A stretch of DNA of 44,200 bases from an uncultured Saprospiraceae bacterium (GCA_937921555.1 CAKZUV010000133.1:1-44200); one strand, 5' to 3'; positions 8,461-17,597 are shown, counted from the first letter of the stretch. Translations and numbers: made by a program. Notes: a model not told the origin generated them from the letters alone.

Positions 8461-9069
8461 ATGAATCAATCTAATTACCGGGTATGGTTATTTTTAACAG
8501 CCTGTTTTCTGGGCTGCTGGAGTTGTCAGGATGCCACCGTTTATACGCCGAAACCCCGTGCGTTTCCCAGAGTGATATATCCGGAGAGAGCCTATCAGCA
8601 ATTCGACGAATCCTATTGTGATTTTTCTTTTACCTATCCGACTTACGCCAAAGTTCAGCAGGATACTTTATTTTTTAATGAAAAACCAGCGCATCCCTGT
8701 TGGTTTGATTTGAATTATCCTGATTTTAACGCACGATTATATTGTACGTACTATCCGATTGACCGGAATAATACCTTTGAAAAACTCCGGGATGATACCT
8801 ACAAGATGGCCAATAAGCACATCGTCAAAGCCAATGCTATTGATGAAATTCCCATCGAAAACAGCCAGAAGATCGGAGGTTTTATTTTTCGTTATAAAGG
8901 ACCTACCGCTACACCGCTTTCATTTTTTCTGACAGATACCACCGAAAATTATCTGAATGGTGCCTTATATTTTCAGTCCCGTCCCCGACCAGATTCTTTG
9001 GCGCCGGTTCTTACTTTTATCCAGGAGGATATTGAAAAAATGATTAATTCTTTTGAGTGGAAAAAATAA
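8461..9069 (+). CDS. gldD: Gliding motility lipoprotein GldD
   Basis: A 202-residue lipoprotein. The hydrophobic leader ends at Cys22 (CWSCQD), an imperfect lipobox; the following TPKPRAFPRVIYPERAYQ is the family's most conserved stretch. GldD is needed for gliding and T9SS-linked adhesin display in Flavobacterium johnsoniae. The residues DFSFTYPTYAKV and later PCWFDLNYPDFNARLYCTY also fit the family. It follows gldE by 11 bp. Its stop lies inside the A-rich tract that serves as the U-tract of the opposing recA terminator. Confidence 0.9.
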   Translation: MNQSNYRVWLFLTACFLGCWSCQDATVYTPKPRAFPRVIYPERAYQQFDESYCDFSFTYPTYAKVQQDTLFFNEKPAHPCWFDLNYPDFNARLYCTYYPIDRNNTFEKLRDDTYKMANKHIVKANAIDEIPIENSQKIGGFIFRYKGPTATPLSFFLTDTTENYLNGALYFQSRPRPDSLAPVLTFIQEDIEKMINSFEWKK

Positions 9070-9100
9070 AAAAGCGGATCAAGCCCCTATGGCCTGATCC
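9057..9100 (-). terminator. recA terminator
   Basis: Read on the minus strand, GGATCA (9100-9095) and GGC pair with GCC and TGATCC (ending at 9076), and the stem is followed by GCTTTTTTATTTTTTCC. It therefore ends the recA transcript inside the convergent gldD 3' end, and may also stop gldD transcripts through the same stem. Confidence 0.8.
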
Positions 9101-9144
9101 ACTCTAAAATAAATATACTATGAAAGTTCTGGCAGGATAATTTA

Positions 9145-10269
9145 TTAATTATCTTCCGCTGTCGGTTCCGCCGCTTTTTCAGCTTTGGTTTTCTTCTTGG
9201 TAGCTGATTTTGCTTCGGCTGCTGGTGCCTCCTCGTTTCCGGTATCTTCCGGCTCAAGGTAATCATCACCGCCTGCAACTTTTGCTTTAATTTTCTCTTC
9301 GATCTCCAGCGCAATTTCCGGATTATCTTTGAGGAAAAGTTTAGCGGACTCACGACCCTGTGCGATCTTGCTGCCCTCGTAAGCGTACCACGAACCACTC
9401 TTTTCGATAATATCCTGATCTACTCCCATGTCAACGATTTCACCCGTCTTGGAAATACCTTCCCCGTAAGTGATGTCAAACAATGCAATTCTAAATGGTG
9501 GAGCTAATTTGTTTTTCACAACTTTAACTTTCACGTGGTTACCAACTACGTTTCCTTCCTTATCCTTGATGGCAGAACCAGATTTACGGATATCCAATCG
9601 AACGGAAGCGTAAAATTTCAAGGCATTACCACCGGTAGTAGTTTCGGGATTACCGAACATTACCCCGATCTTTTCTCTTAACTGGTTGATAAAAATACAG
9701 CAACAACCCGTGTTACCAATGATACCGGTCAGCTTACGCATCGCCTGTGACATCAGTCTTGCCTGTAGACCCATTTTGGAATCTCCCATCTCTCCTTCGA
9801 TTTCACTTCGTGGTACCAAGGCAGCTACGGAGTCAATAACCAGCATATCAATCGCGCCACTACGAATCAGGTTTTCTGCAATTTCCAGTGCCTGCTCCCC
9901 GTTATCCGGCTGAGAGATCAGTAAGTTTTCGGTGTCCACGCCCAATGCCTGTGCGTAGAAACGATCAAATGCATGTTCTGCGTCGATGAAGGCAGCAATA
10001 CCGCCCTGCTTCTGACATTCTGCGATGGCGTGAATCGCAAGGGTTGTTTTACCGGAAGATTCAGGACCGTAAATTTCAATTACTCTTCCTTTTGGTAATC
10101 CGTTAACTCCCAGTGCAAGATCGAGACTCAACGAGCCGGTTGGAATCGTATCTACTTCTACAACCTGCTTTTCCCCAAGTTTCATGACAATACCTTTTCC
10201 GTAGGTTTTTTCCAGACGACTCAGTGTCATCTCTAGCGCTTTTTTCTTAGCATCGTTTTCTTTAGACAT
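9145..10269 (-). CDS. recA: Recombinase RecA
   Basis: A 374-residue recombinase that forms filaments on single-stranded DNA, drives strand exchange and stimulates LexA-type self-cleavage. Walker A GPESSGKT is at 68-75; the DNA-binding loop 2 region is [25 protein letters not shown] split over two segments, and the [11 protein letters not shown] motif is present. The C-terminal tail (about 335-374) is highly charged with alternating Lys/Ala/Glu, longer than in E. coli. It is a single-gene unit with its own promoter and terminator, convergent with gldD. Confidence 0.98.
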   Translation of the reverse strand: MSKENDAKKKALEMTLSRLEKTYGKGIVMKLGEKQVVEVDTIPTGSLSLDLALGVNGLPKGRVIEIYGPESSGKTTLAIHAIAECQKQGGIAAFIDAEHAFDRFYAQALGVDTENLLISQPDNGEQALEIAENLIRSGAIDMLVIDSVAALVPRSEIEGEMGDSKMGLQARLMSQAMRKLTGIIGNTGCCCIFINQLREKIGVMFGNPETTTGGNALKFYASVRLDIRKSGSAIKDKEGNVVGNHVKVKVVKNKLAPPFRIALFDITYGEGISKTGEIVDMGVDQDIIEKSGSWYAYEGSKIAQGRESAKLFLKDNPEIALEIEEKIKAKVAGGDDYLEPEDTGNEEAPAAEAKSATKKKTKAEKAAEPTAEDN

Positions 10270-10374
10270 TATAAAACATTTTTTAGTGTGAAGATGATGT
10301 ACAACAGGGTTAAGGTGGATTAAATGCTGTACAGATTTTTAATTTAAAGCGAACAAACATTGTTGTTTCTGATG

Positions 10375-10405
10375 CAAATATAAACGAATTGTTTTGATGT
10401 GCAAA
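10375..10405 (-). promoter_or_regulatory. recA promoter
   Basis: On the minus strand TTTG (10405-10402), 19 bp, then TATATTTG (10382-10375) is a near-perfect Bacteroidota promoter. The leader to the ATG would be about 100 nt. It contains the palindrome CTGTACAG (10327-10334) and an imperfect inverted repeat AACAAACATTGTT around 10352-10364 close to the predicted start point. Confidence 0.75.
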
Positions 10406-10712
10406 GTTTTTCTCAACAAAATCATTATATTTTTTTCATTTGTCCTATATTTAGTTAAATGTACAATATTTTAAACTCAAAAAAATGATTTATGTTGTTT
10501 TTATAATCAAAAAAGTAATAAAAAGAGTGATTTATTTTATTTTTGTCAAAGTGTCACCTTTTTTTCATGTAAAGTGCCTTTTTGTCAGCAATTATTTGCG
10601 AATTTCGGAAGATTTGGCTTAAAAAATGGCTTGGTACAGCCCTTGATATAAGAGTAAGTGTACGATGCGAGTGATCGCAGCATAATTTTTAAAAAACAAA
10701 AAAATTTATATC
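10406..10712 (+). promoter_or_regulatory. AT-rich intergenic region upstream of the Hsp20 gene
   Basis: No gene is visible in this 307-bp stretch. Two signals may control the Hsp20 gene. TGGTACA-GCCC-TTGA (10632-10646) resembles a sigma-54 promoter, with the -24 GG intact but GA in place of the -12 GC. A hairpin TGCGA-GTGA-TCGCA (10666-10679) follows in the presumed leader, 34 bp before the ATG. No clear TAnnTTTG element was found close to the gene. Both assignments are weak. Confidence 0.35.
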
Positions 10713-11147
10713 ATGAATTATTTAGCAAAAGTAAATCCACGTAGAAGAAACGCATTTTTTCCTGTTCACTTTGATGCTTTTTTCAATGAATTAGCAAAGA
10801 ATAACACCTTTGTAAATCAAAAACCAGCCGTTAATGTATCCGAAACGGACGACCAGTTTAAATTGGAGATTGCCGTACCTGGTTTGAAAAAGGAGGACAT
10901 CAAACTGAATGTTGAAGACGAGACATTGGTAATCAGCGCCAGCAAAGAAGAAGAGACGACGGAAGCGAAAGATAAATATACCCGCCGGGAATTTAATTTC
11001 AGCAAATTTGAGCGCCGGTTCCAATTAAATGAGACGGTAGATGTGGAAAACATCCAGGCAAATTTTGCGGATGGAATTTTAAACATCGTATTACCGAAGA
11101 TAGTAGAAGAGAAGAAAGATACAAATCGTGAAATCGTGATTAGTTAA
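10713..11147 (+). CDS. Small heat-shock protein Hsp20
   Basis: A 144-residue alpha-crystallin-type chaperone that holds unfolding proteins in an ATP-independent manner. The crystallin domain spans about 38-130, with KPAVNVSETDDQFKLEIAVP and LKKEDIKLNVEDETLVISA at its start and FADGILNIVLPK at its end. The C-terminal IVI (141-143) is the I-x-I anchor that links dimers in the oligomer. Length is normal. It has a clean terminator and so appears to be a single-gene stress unit. Confidence 0.95.
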   Translation: MNYLAKVNPRRRNAFFPVHFDAFFNELAKNNTFVNQKPAVNVSETDDQFKLEIAVPGLKKEDIKLNVEDETLVISASKEEETTEAKDKYTRREFNFSKFERRFQLNETVDVENIQANFADGILNIVLPKIVEEKKDTNREIVIS

Positions 11148-11164
11148 TAACCCCAGAGAACACC

Positions 11165-11195
11165 GATTTCCTTACTAGATGATTTGTAAGGAATC
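11165..11195 (+). repeat. Hairpin after Hsp20 gene
   Basis: GATTTCCTTAC (11165-11175) pairs with GTAAGGAATC (11186-11195), with one bulged T. No T run follows directly, so it is probably a 3'-end stabiliser ahead of the true terminator 20 bp downstream. Confidence 0.5.
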
Positions 11196-11215
11196 TCTTC
11201 ACTTCTTTCAAGTAG

Positions 11216-11250
11216 AAAGGTCGGAAGCAGTTGCTCCCGGCCTTTTTTTT
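11216..11250 (+). terminator. Rho-independent terminator of the Hsp20 gene
   Basis: AAAGG-CGG-AGCA pairs with TGCT-CCGG-CCTTT across a two-base loop, and eight T residues close it (11243-11250). It is 69 bp after the Hsp20 stop codon. The remaining 11251-11422 holds only a 43-codon open frame (11277-11408) that resembles no family I know. Confidence 0.8.
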
Positions 11251-11422
11251 GTGTGTCAGGACAAATCAGTTCTCAAATGAATAGACCACGACATTTCAGC
11301 AAGTATTTTACGGGGCTGAAAAATTATGCTGCTTTACTCGATTTACCGAGCTACTCCCTGAACCTTTTACCCCGAAAATCTATTACAAAGGATGGAAAAG
11401 CTTTTTAGAAAAAAGATTAAGT

Positions 11423-12592
11423 ATGAAAATAGGCATTGTATGTTATCCAACCTACGGGGGAAGCGGAGTAGTAGCCACGGAGCTTGGTAAAGGTTTGGCT
11501 GCTAAAGGGCACCAGATTCACTTTATTACGTATCGGCAACCAGCCAGATTGAATGCCTTTCAGGAAAATATCTTTTACCACGAAGTGAACGCGGCGGATT
11601 ATCCTTTATTTGAATATCCGCCCTATGATACGGCACTGGCCAGTAAAATTGTGGACGTCGTGCAATACCAGAATCTGGATTTGCTACACGTACACTATGC
11701 CATCCCGCACGCCGCAGTTGCCTATATGGCCAAAAAAATTCTATTATCACAGGGTCGTTACGTTCCCACCATTACCACCTTGCACGGTACCGATATAACA
11801 CTGGTAGGACAAAATCCGGCATTTGCGCCCGTGGTTGCTTTCTCTATTGATAAATCTGATGGAGTGACTGCGGTTTCCAAAAGTCTGCGTCAGCAAACTT
11901 ATGATAGTTTTGAAGTTAACAAAGAGATAGAAGTCATCTATAATTTTATCGACTTTGACCGCTTCAGAAAAAAAGACAAAGACCATTTCAGAAAAGCCAT
12001 TGCACCGGACGGAGAAAAGATTCTGATCCATATTTCCAATTTCCGGAAGGTAAAAAGAGTGGAAGATGTACTACAAGTATATAAACGAGTCTCTGCTAAG
12101 GTACCTACAAAGTTGTTGCTAGTTGGGGATGGTCCCGAACGCCGTGCCATGGAAGTGTTGTGCCGGGAAGAGAAACTCTGTGACGGTATTCGATTTTTGG
12201 GAAAACAGGACGCGGTGGAAGAACTATTAGCGATATCCGACTTGTTTATTATGCCCTCTTCCAGTGAAAGTTTTGGATTGGCAGCGCTGGAAGCCATGTC
12301 CTGTGAAGTTCCGGTAATCTCTTCCAACGCAGGAGGAATTCCCGAAGTAAACATCCACAACCAAACAGGTTTTTTAAGTGAAGTGGGAGATGTGGATGAT
12401 ATGGCAAAAAATGCGCTGAGATTATTAGAAGATGATACCCTCTTACAAAAGTTCCGGGTCAATGCGCTGAAACAGGCCCGCCAATTTGAACTGGCCGCGA
12501 TTCTGCCACAATATGAGGCGTACTACGAAAGAATTGTCCGGGAGAGTATTTATAGTAAGGCGGAAATTGATAAGATTATTTCTAAAATGTAA
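11423..12592 (+). CDS. bshA: N-acetyl-alpha-D-glucosaminyl L-malate synthase BshA
   Basis: A 389-residue GT4 glycosyltransferase that joins UDP-GlcNAc to L-malate, the first step of bacillithiol synthesis in the cytoplasm. The N-terminal signature GGSGVVATELGKGLAAKGHQ (12-31) followed by IHFITYRQP is diagnostic of BshA over other GT4 enzymes. Further hallmarks are LHVHYAIPHA, TTLHGTDITLVG, VSKSLRQQTYDSF and the EX7E motif in SESFGLAALEAMS near the C-terminus. BshB and BshC are not in this window. It is a single gene, convergent with the porZ unit, 90 bp from the porZ end; no clear terminator is seen in that space. Confidence 0.93.
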   Translation: MKIGIVCYPTYGGSGVVATELGKGLAAKGHQIHFITYRQPARLNAFQENIFYHEVNAADYPLFEYPPYDTALASKIVDVVQYQNLDLLHVHYAIPHAAVAYMAKKILLSQGRYVPTITTLHGTDITLVGQNPAFAPVVAFSIDKSDGVTAVSKSLRQQTYDSFEVNKEIEVIYNFIDFDRFRKKDKDHFRKAIAPDGEKILIHISNFRKVKRVEDVLQVYKRVSAKVPTKLLLVGDGPERRAMEVLCREEKLCDGIRFLGKQDAVEELLAISDLFIMPSSSESFGLAALEAMSCEVPVISSNAGGIPEVNIHNQTGFLSEVGDVDDMAKNALRLLEDDTLLQKFRVNALKQARQFELAAILPQYEAYYERIVRESIYSKAEIDKIISKM

Positions 12593-12682
12593 AGAATTTA
12601 TTTGATCGTTACTAAACATCACTTGTTTAACCTCATTTATTGAAATGGTCCTGCACGTCTGTTTGGTCCGTCCACCTACCAA

Positions 12683-15016
12683 TCAATTCATCAATAAAAT
12701 CTTGGTCACCACCGCCGTCGGTACATCCCGGTTACTGGTCCGGGTCGCATAAACCAGGTAGACACCCGAGTTAGCCTTTCGTCCGTTGTAATCCCGTCCA
12801 TCCCAAATTGCCTGTCCGCCGAGTGCGGTGGTTTCGTAAACCAGCCGTCCACTAATATCCGTGATTTTAATATCTGAGTCTCTCGCAAATCCTTTGATGG
12901 CAATAGGTCCATCGTAGTCCGGACGAACCGGATTAGGGAAGGCGGTAATATTACTACTGTGATTTTGACTGACGCCCGCCGCATCCGTCTGGAGGGAGAT
13001 GATTCCTTTTCCCGTTGCGATGTAGGCCAGTCCGGTATTCTGGTTGATGGCAATATCGTTGATGATATTATCAAAGATGGGTGAATTGTCTTTATCAAAG
13101 GTGGCTAAACGTTCTGATCCGTCCGGAGACTGAACAAAGATTCCGCTACGCGTACCAAACCACTTGCGATTGGCCGCATCGACTGCAATGGTATTAACGA
13201 CCGTTTCATCCAATAACAAAGCTGGAATATTATTAACGGTTACTCGGGGGTGACTTCCCTGACAGGCCGTGTTGAGTGGATCTCCCTGACATTCGAAAAT
13301 AACTGCTCCGTTTCTGGTACCGACCCAGATACCTCCATCCAGATCCTGCTCGAGGCAGATCACACTGTTGTCGGGAAGCACACTATTATTTACATTAATG
13401 GTCCGGATCCGATCATCTCCGGGATCATCTACGGTGCCCGCATAATCGTATACCAAGACTCCAAGATTATCGGTGGCAATCCAGAGATATCCTTCGTTGT
13501 CTACGAGGATTTGCCGGATACTTCGGGATGGCAGACTGAGAAAGTCATCCGTAAACTCTCCGTCGGGTTTCAGGGCAATCAATCCTTTGGCCGCTTCGGT
13601 ATGATTACCGATCCATAGGATATTCTGCTCGTCGTAGGCAAGTCCGGTGACCCGGGTTCGGGAAGCATCCGCAGAAGGTTTTAATTTTGCTTCGTCGTTG
13701 CTGAATACGGTAATTTCGTCTGTTTCGCGATCTAGTTTAATCAGACCATTATTCCAGCGGGTTCCAAAATAAACTTCTTTTTTATCGGGGCTGACAGCAA
13801 CCCGGTAGATAGCCTTGACGTCGTTAAGGCCCGGATAAGCGGCTACGTTGTAGTTTTTCCAGGTACCTTCGATGAAGCTGTAAAAGCCACGGTCGTTAAA
13901 AGCCAGTTGCGGAAGTACTACCTCGGGTGCTACCCAGAGTTCTTCGTCACTGAGGACCAATTGCCCCGCCAGAATGTTAAAAGGAGAATTGATAACAAAA
14001 GCATTGCATATATCTTCTCCATTTTCAGTCATACGATACCTGTCCCATTCATCAGCAAAGAAAACCCGCCCCTGGGCATCTTCCACGCCGTAGGTTGGCC
14101 GGTTGATACAACCACTCTCGGAAGTAATAGATTTCACGAGGGTCCGGTCATCAAAAAACAATGCTCTTCCATTACAGCTATTACCAGTTGCTGCATTGCG
14201 GCAGGATACGCCTACGAGTAGATGCGGCCCTTCTGTGGTCATGTAGGTAGTGGAAAAATTTTCACTAAACCAGAGTGATCTGAGATTATTTTCGTCGTAC
14301 CTGAAAATGGTATCATTGATGTTAAAATAAAGTTTGTCTTCGTATCTGGCGATATTTCTGGTCGAATAATCTTCCGGAAAACCATCAATGCCTGCCAGGT
14401 GTGTCCAGGAATTAAAATCCTGAATATTTTTTGAGCCATCGAGCGGAACCCGGTAAATCCCTTCTTCGGTAGCCGCGTAGAGTTGATTATTGTAAACAGC
14501 CGTTTGAGTGAAAGGAATACCCGCTCTGGTTTCATCGCCGAACTCCTGATCTCTGATATTTAAAATTTTAAGACCGAATCCCATTGAGATGTAGGCAGTC
14601 GTGTCCGTTTCGATGAGAATATCATTAATGGTTTTATCTCCCAAAAAAATACTGGTAGCAATAAAAGGCAGGTTATCAATATTGCCGTCTTCGAAAATAA
14701 AATCAATGTTTCCATTAAAATAAGTAGCGACGAGCAATTCATTAAACGGATCATATTTTATAATACCCATTCCGGACTCACTCAGTCCGTCTACCGTAGA
14801 AAGGCGCTCAATTTCCCGGGCTTCTTTTTCTATTTTCAGCATACCCTGGTTATTTCCGTAGAAAACGTGGGTAGGGCTTTGCGCTACAAATGTACCCAGC
14901 TGATAGGCGTAGTGCGATTGCCACTGACCGATTTTCAGAGGGTCTTGAGCATTGGTGTCAATACTGAATAAAAAAGCAATAATATAGATCGAAGTGTAAA
15001 ATACCCATCTGATCAT
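12683..15016 (-). CDS. porZ: PorZ-like T9SS protein: two-component-regulator-type beta-propeller with sorting domain
   Basis: From the ATG at 15016 the product has 777 residues, close to the P. gingivalis PorZ (about 776). It has a signal peptide (MIRWVFYTSIYIIAFLFSID then TNAQ), a first part beginning IGQWQSHYAYQ, and many propeller-blade repeats of the reg_prop type (for example LAYDEQNILWIGNH, VDNEGYLWIATDNLGVLVYD, DLDGGIWVGTRNGAVIFE). A C-terminal type-A sorting domain starts about residue 690: FPNPVRPD, KITDISGRLVYE, SGVYLVYAT. PorZ sits at the cell surface and takes part in attaching A-LPS to T9SS cargo. An upstream in-frame ATG at 15148 adds 44 non-signal residues and was not chosen. 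It follows nadD in the dnaN unit. Confidence 0.83.
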   Translation of the reverse strand: MIRWVFYTSIYIIAFLFSIDTNAQDPLKIGQWQSHYAYQLGTFVAQSPTHVFYGNNQGMLKIEKEAREIERLSTVDGLSESGMGIIKYDPFNELLVATYFNGNIDFIFEDGNIDNLPFIATSIFLGDKTINDILIETDTTAYISMGFGLKILNIRDQEFGDETRAGIPFTQTAVYNNQLYAATEEGIYRVPLDGSKNIQDFNSWTHLAGIDGFPEDYSTRNIARYEDKLYFNINDTIFRYDENNLRSLWFSENFSTTYMTTEGPHLLVGVSCRNAATGNSCNGRALFFDDRTLVKSITSESGCINRPTYGVEDAQGRVFFADEWDRYRMTENGEDICNAFVINSPFNILAGQLVLSDEELWVAPEVVLPQLAFNDRGFYSFIEGTWKNYNVAAYPGLNDVKAIYRVAVSPDKKEVYFGTRWNNGLIKLDRETDEITVFSNDEAKLKPSADASRTRVTGLAYDEQNILWIGNHTEAAKGLIALKPDGEFTDDFLSLPSRSIRQILVDNEGYLWIATDNLGVLVYDYAGTVDDPGDDRIRTINVNNSVLPDNSVICLEQDLDGGIWVGTRNGAVIFECQGDPLNTACQGSHPRVTVNNIPALLLDETVVNTIAVDAANRKWFGTRSGIFVQSPDGSERLATFDKDNSPIFDNIINDIAINQNTGLAYIATGKGIISLQTDAAGVSQNHSSNITAFPNPVRPDYDGPIAIKGFARDSDIKITDISGRLVYETTALGGQAIWDGRDYNGRKANSGVYLVYATRTSNRDVPTAVVTKILLMN

Positions 15017-15184
15017 TCTGAGAAATTTTTGGTAAATAGAAATGTTTGATTCCGGTCGGTGCCTGGTATTAACCCGGATCACCGGATACTGATACAACAG
15101 ACTATAAAAATAACCTTTTTCGTCTTCGGTTATTGTCTGTTTGTCCATTTTTTAAGAGTTCTGTCGCAGAATAAATGAAAAAGA

Positions 15185-15760
15185 TCAGAATCGGTAAATT
15201 GCCGTGTTACTGATGTATTCAAAAACCGGATCAGGTACCAGATATTGAATGGATTTACCGTCTTTGATGCATTGCCGGATATAGCTGGCTGAAATTTGCA
15301 TCAGGGGCGCTTCCACGATAGTGATGTTGGGATGATCGACAAGGTCTCCCAGTTCGTATTGAGGACGTTTATAAACATAAATTTCGTGATTTGACAGGAT
15401 CTGCTCGTAGTTTTTCCATTTGTGAAAACTACCCAGATTGTCTCCTCCCATGATTAAGGCGAATTCTTTTTCCGGAAATTTTTCTTTCAGGTAGGTAAGT
15501 GTGTCCACCGTGTAAGAGGGTTTAGGCAAACCAAATTCAATGTCCGAAGCTTTGATCCGCAGATTATCGCCGATTGCCAGGCGTACCAGATGTAGCCGGT
15601 CGTGATCTTTGGCCAGTGATTTTTTATTTTTAAAAGGGTTCTGCGGAGAGACGACCATCCAGATTTCCTGGAGTTCGGTCTGAGTGGCCATAAAATTAGC
15701 GATGATTAGATGGCCGATGTGTACAGGGTTGAAAGAACCAAAAAACAATCCTGTCTTCAT
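15185..15760 (-). CDS. nadD: Nicotinate-nucleotide adenylyltransferase NadD
   Basis: A 191-residue enzyme that makes deamido-NAD from nicotinate mononucleotide and ATP. The nucleotidyltransferase motif GSFNPVHIGH is at 8-17, and the second motif ISASYIR is at 156-162. The middle part LIMGGDNLGSFHKWKNYEQI is typical of NadD. Full length. It lies 16 bp after the small lipoprotein gene and upstream of porZ in the same direction, so a shared transcript is likely. In many Bacteroidota nadD follows gmk; here the guanylate-kinase-like gene is 12 kb away. Confidence 0.93.
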   Translation of the reverse strand: MKTGLFFGSFNPVHIGHLIIANFMATQTELQEIWMVVSPQNPFKNKKSLAKDHDRLHLVRLAIGDNLRIKASDIEFGLPKPSYTVDTLTYLKEKFPEKEFALIMGGDNLGSFHKWKNYEQILSNHEIYVYKRPQYELGDLVDHPNITIVEAPLMQISASYIRQCIKDGKSIQYLVPDPVFEYISNTAIYRF

Positions 15761-15776
15761 AGTAGTAAGGGTGTGT

Positions 15777-16211
15777 TTATTCTTGTAAAATCTGAAATAA
15801 AGAATCGAGTGTACCTGAGGTTTCCAGTTCTGTTTCCGGAATATTTACCAGCCATTGATCTTTTTCTTTTACTAGAAAAAAAGTGTCCGCGAAAATTTCT
15901 CCCATTTCTTCAATCTGACAAAAACAGGTCGCATTATTTTTTTCAACCTTACAATCGACCTTTTGAAAAACAGAAATAGTCTCGTCTGTAATATTTCCTT
16001 CTTCCAGCACTTCGCTGATCCAGTCGATCCATTCCCGGGCATTTTCGGTACTGAGCCGTCTGGCCTGATCAAAATTATTTTTGTTAATCCATTCCTGCCA
16101 CTGCTCTACCACGCTGGCAGGTTCTTTGGGCAGCGGCGGATCGTTTTGACAACTGAACAGCAGCATTATCAGCCCGGAGAAAAATAAAAATACAGCGGCG
16201 GTTTTCTTCAT
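15777..16211 (-). CDS. Small NTF2/DUF4878-like lipoprotein
   Basis: A 144-residue predicted lipoprotein from the ATG at 16211: MKKTAAVFLFFSGLIMLLFS followed by the lipid-carrying Cys21 (lipobox LFSC). An in-frame start at 16280 adds 23 residues before the signal and is unlikely. The mature part opens with VVEQWQEWINKNNFDQARRL, a helix typical of DUF4878/NTF2-like folds, and ends with FFLVKEKDQWLVNIPE. Two cysteines in ATCFCQIEE are notable. Role unknown. It lies between dnaN and nadD with short spacing, so it is probably co-transcribed with them. Confidence 0.7.
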   Translation of the reverse strand: MKKTAAVFLFFSGLIMLLFSCQNDPPLPKEPASVVEQWQEWINKNNFDQARRLSTENAREWIDWISEVLEEGNITDETISVFQKVDCKVEKNNATCFCQIEEMGEIFADTFFLVKEKDQWLVNIPETELETSGTLDSLFQILQE

Positions 16212-16285
16212 GTTAAAGCTTGTCTGAATTTTCATGATATGCCAACGGCAATGAATGCATGGCAGCTCAGGCAAATCCAAGTTCC

Positions 16286-17404
16286 TTAATTACTCAACAT
16301 GACCGGCATAACCAGCATCATGATGTGTTCGCCTTCCTCCTCTTCGCTCGGCAAAAGGATACCTGCGCGAGTTGGAGTAGATAACTCCAGCTTTATTTCT
16401 TCGCTTTCCAGGACATTCAGCATTTCAATTAAAAACTTAGCGTTAAATCCAATCGTCAACGGTTCGCCCTCGTACGTACAGTTCAGTTGCTCGGTGGCTT
16501 CGTTGGAAAAATCCAGATCCTGCGCTGACACCGTCAGACTGCCATCATTGATATTCAGAATTACCTGATTGGTCGTTTTGTTGGCGTAGATCGCAATTCG
16601 CTTGAGAGAGGTCAGAAAGTCCATTCGGTTGGCGACCAGCAAGTGTGGATTTTCTTTTGGAATTACCGCATTATAGTCCGGGTAGCGGGCATCAATCAGC
16701 CGGCAAACCATATTAATTTCTCCAAAAGAGAAAAAAGCATTCGCTTTGTTGAAAGACATTTTAACGGTACTCTCTTTGGCAGAAAGCGCATTTTTTAACA
16801 GTGTCAGTGCTTTTTTAGGAATAATAAAACTGGTAGACACCTCTCCTTTCGCTTCTTCAAAATCAAACTTTACCAGTTTGTGGGCATCCGTTGCCACAAA
16901 AATCATTTTGCTAAAATCTACTTGCACGTAAACGCCCGTCATCGCGGGACGTAACTCGTCGGAGCTGGTAGCAAAAAGTGTTTTATTAATTGCCTTGGCC
17001 AGTTTTTCGGAAGACACGTTCACGGTATCTACTTCTTCCGGTTCCGGAATATTGGGATAGTCACCACCATCTTCTCCGGCCAGTTTATATTTTCCATAAT
17101 GCGAGGTTATCTGAATGCCAAAGTTTTCTTCGTTCACCTCAAAAGTGATGGGCTGTTGCGGCAATTCTTTCAATGTATCGAGTAATATTCTGGCAGGAAT
17201 CGCCACGACCCCGTCTTTGTCAGCGTTTACATCGATCGTGGTACGGATAGAAGTTTCCAGGTCCGTGGCTGAGATCGTTAGTTTTTTATTTTCAATAGTA
17301 AAAAGAAAATCTTCCAGAATAGGTAATACTGGGTTAGAACCGATTGCTCCGTTGGCAACCTGTAAATGCTTTAGTAGGTCGGAAGAGGATACACTAAATT
17401 TCAT
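16286..17404 (-). CDS. dnaN: DNA polymerase III beta subunit (sliding clamp)
   Basis: A 372-residue sliding clamp that encircles DNA and tethers polymerase III and repair proteins. Three repeats of the clamp fold are visible: domain 1 from MKFSVSSSDLLKHLQVANGA, domain 2 around VSSEKLAKAINKTLFATSSDELRP (split at residue 20 of that run), domain 3 from RMDFLTSLKRIAIYANKTT. The C-terminus HIMMLVMPVMLSN corresponds to the usual MPVRL end. dnaA is not adjacent, common in this phylum. It is the first gene of the minus-strand unit and divergent from the M16 gene. Confidence 0.96.
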   Translation of the reverse strand: MKFSVSSSDLLKHLQVANGAIGSNPVLPILEDFLFTIENKKLTISATDLETSIRTTIDVNADKDGVVAIPARILLDTLKELPQQPITFEVNEENFGIQITSHYGKYKLAGEDGGDYPNIPEPEEVDTVNVSSEKLAKAINKTLFATSSDELRPAMTGVYVQVDFSKMIFVATDAHKLVKFDFEEAKGEVSTSFIIPKKALTLLKNALSAKESTVKMSFNKANAFFSFGEINMVCRLIDARYPDYNAVIPKENPHLLVANRMDFLTSLKRIAIYANKTTNQVILNINDGSLTVSAQDLDFSNEATEQLNCTYEGEPLTIGFNAKFLIEMLNVLESEEIKLELSTPTRAGILLPSEEEEGEHIMMLVMPVMLSN

Positions 17405-17432
17405 TTGCGCTGTATGATTTTATTGTGAAGGA

Positions 17433-17440
17433 CAAAAATA
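17433..17440 (-). promoter_or_regulatory. Putative -7 promoter element of dnaN
   Basis: On the minus strand TATTTTTG fits TAnnTTTG, 28 bp before the dnaN ATG. The nearest TTTG upstream is 26 bp away, longer than usual, so the -33 assignment is unclear. Confidence 0.45.
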
Positions 17441-17559
17441 CGGCTAATTCCTTACTTTTTTACATTCAAAATACCAACACATTGTGGATAAAATACCCTG
17501 GCAACGGGTAAGGTGGTCAGGTTATTTATCGTTTGCTACTATATTAACGTTCCTTATTG

Positions 17560-17567
17560 TAATTTTG
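17560..17567 (+). promoter_or_regulatory. Putative -7 promoter element of the M16 gene
   Basis: TAATTTTG fits TAnnTTTG and lies 30 bp before the ATG at 17598. A TTTG at 17532-17535 is 24 bp upstream of it, slightly long. If real, it supports the ATG start rather than the upstream GTG at 17484. Confidence 0.35.
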
Positions 17568-17597
17568 CGCTTTGATTTTACGCTATTCAACCAATAT

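Noticed and set aside
11277-11408. A 43-codon open frame between the Hsp20 terminator and bshA
   Set aside because: No signal, motif or promoter; too short to support without homologues.
17484-17597. GTG start of the M16 gene with a membrane segment
   Set aside because: The protein from the ATG at 17598 begins with the family's conserved opening, and a -7 element lies between the two starts. Kept as an alternative only.
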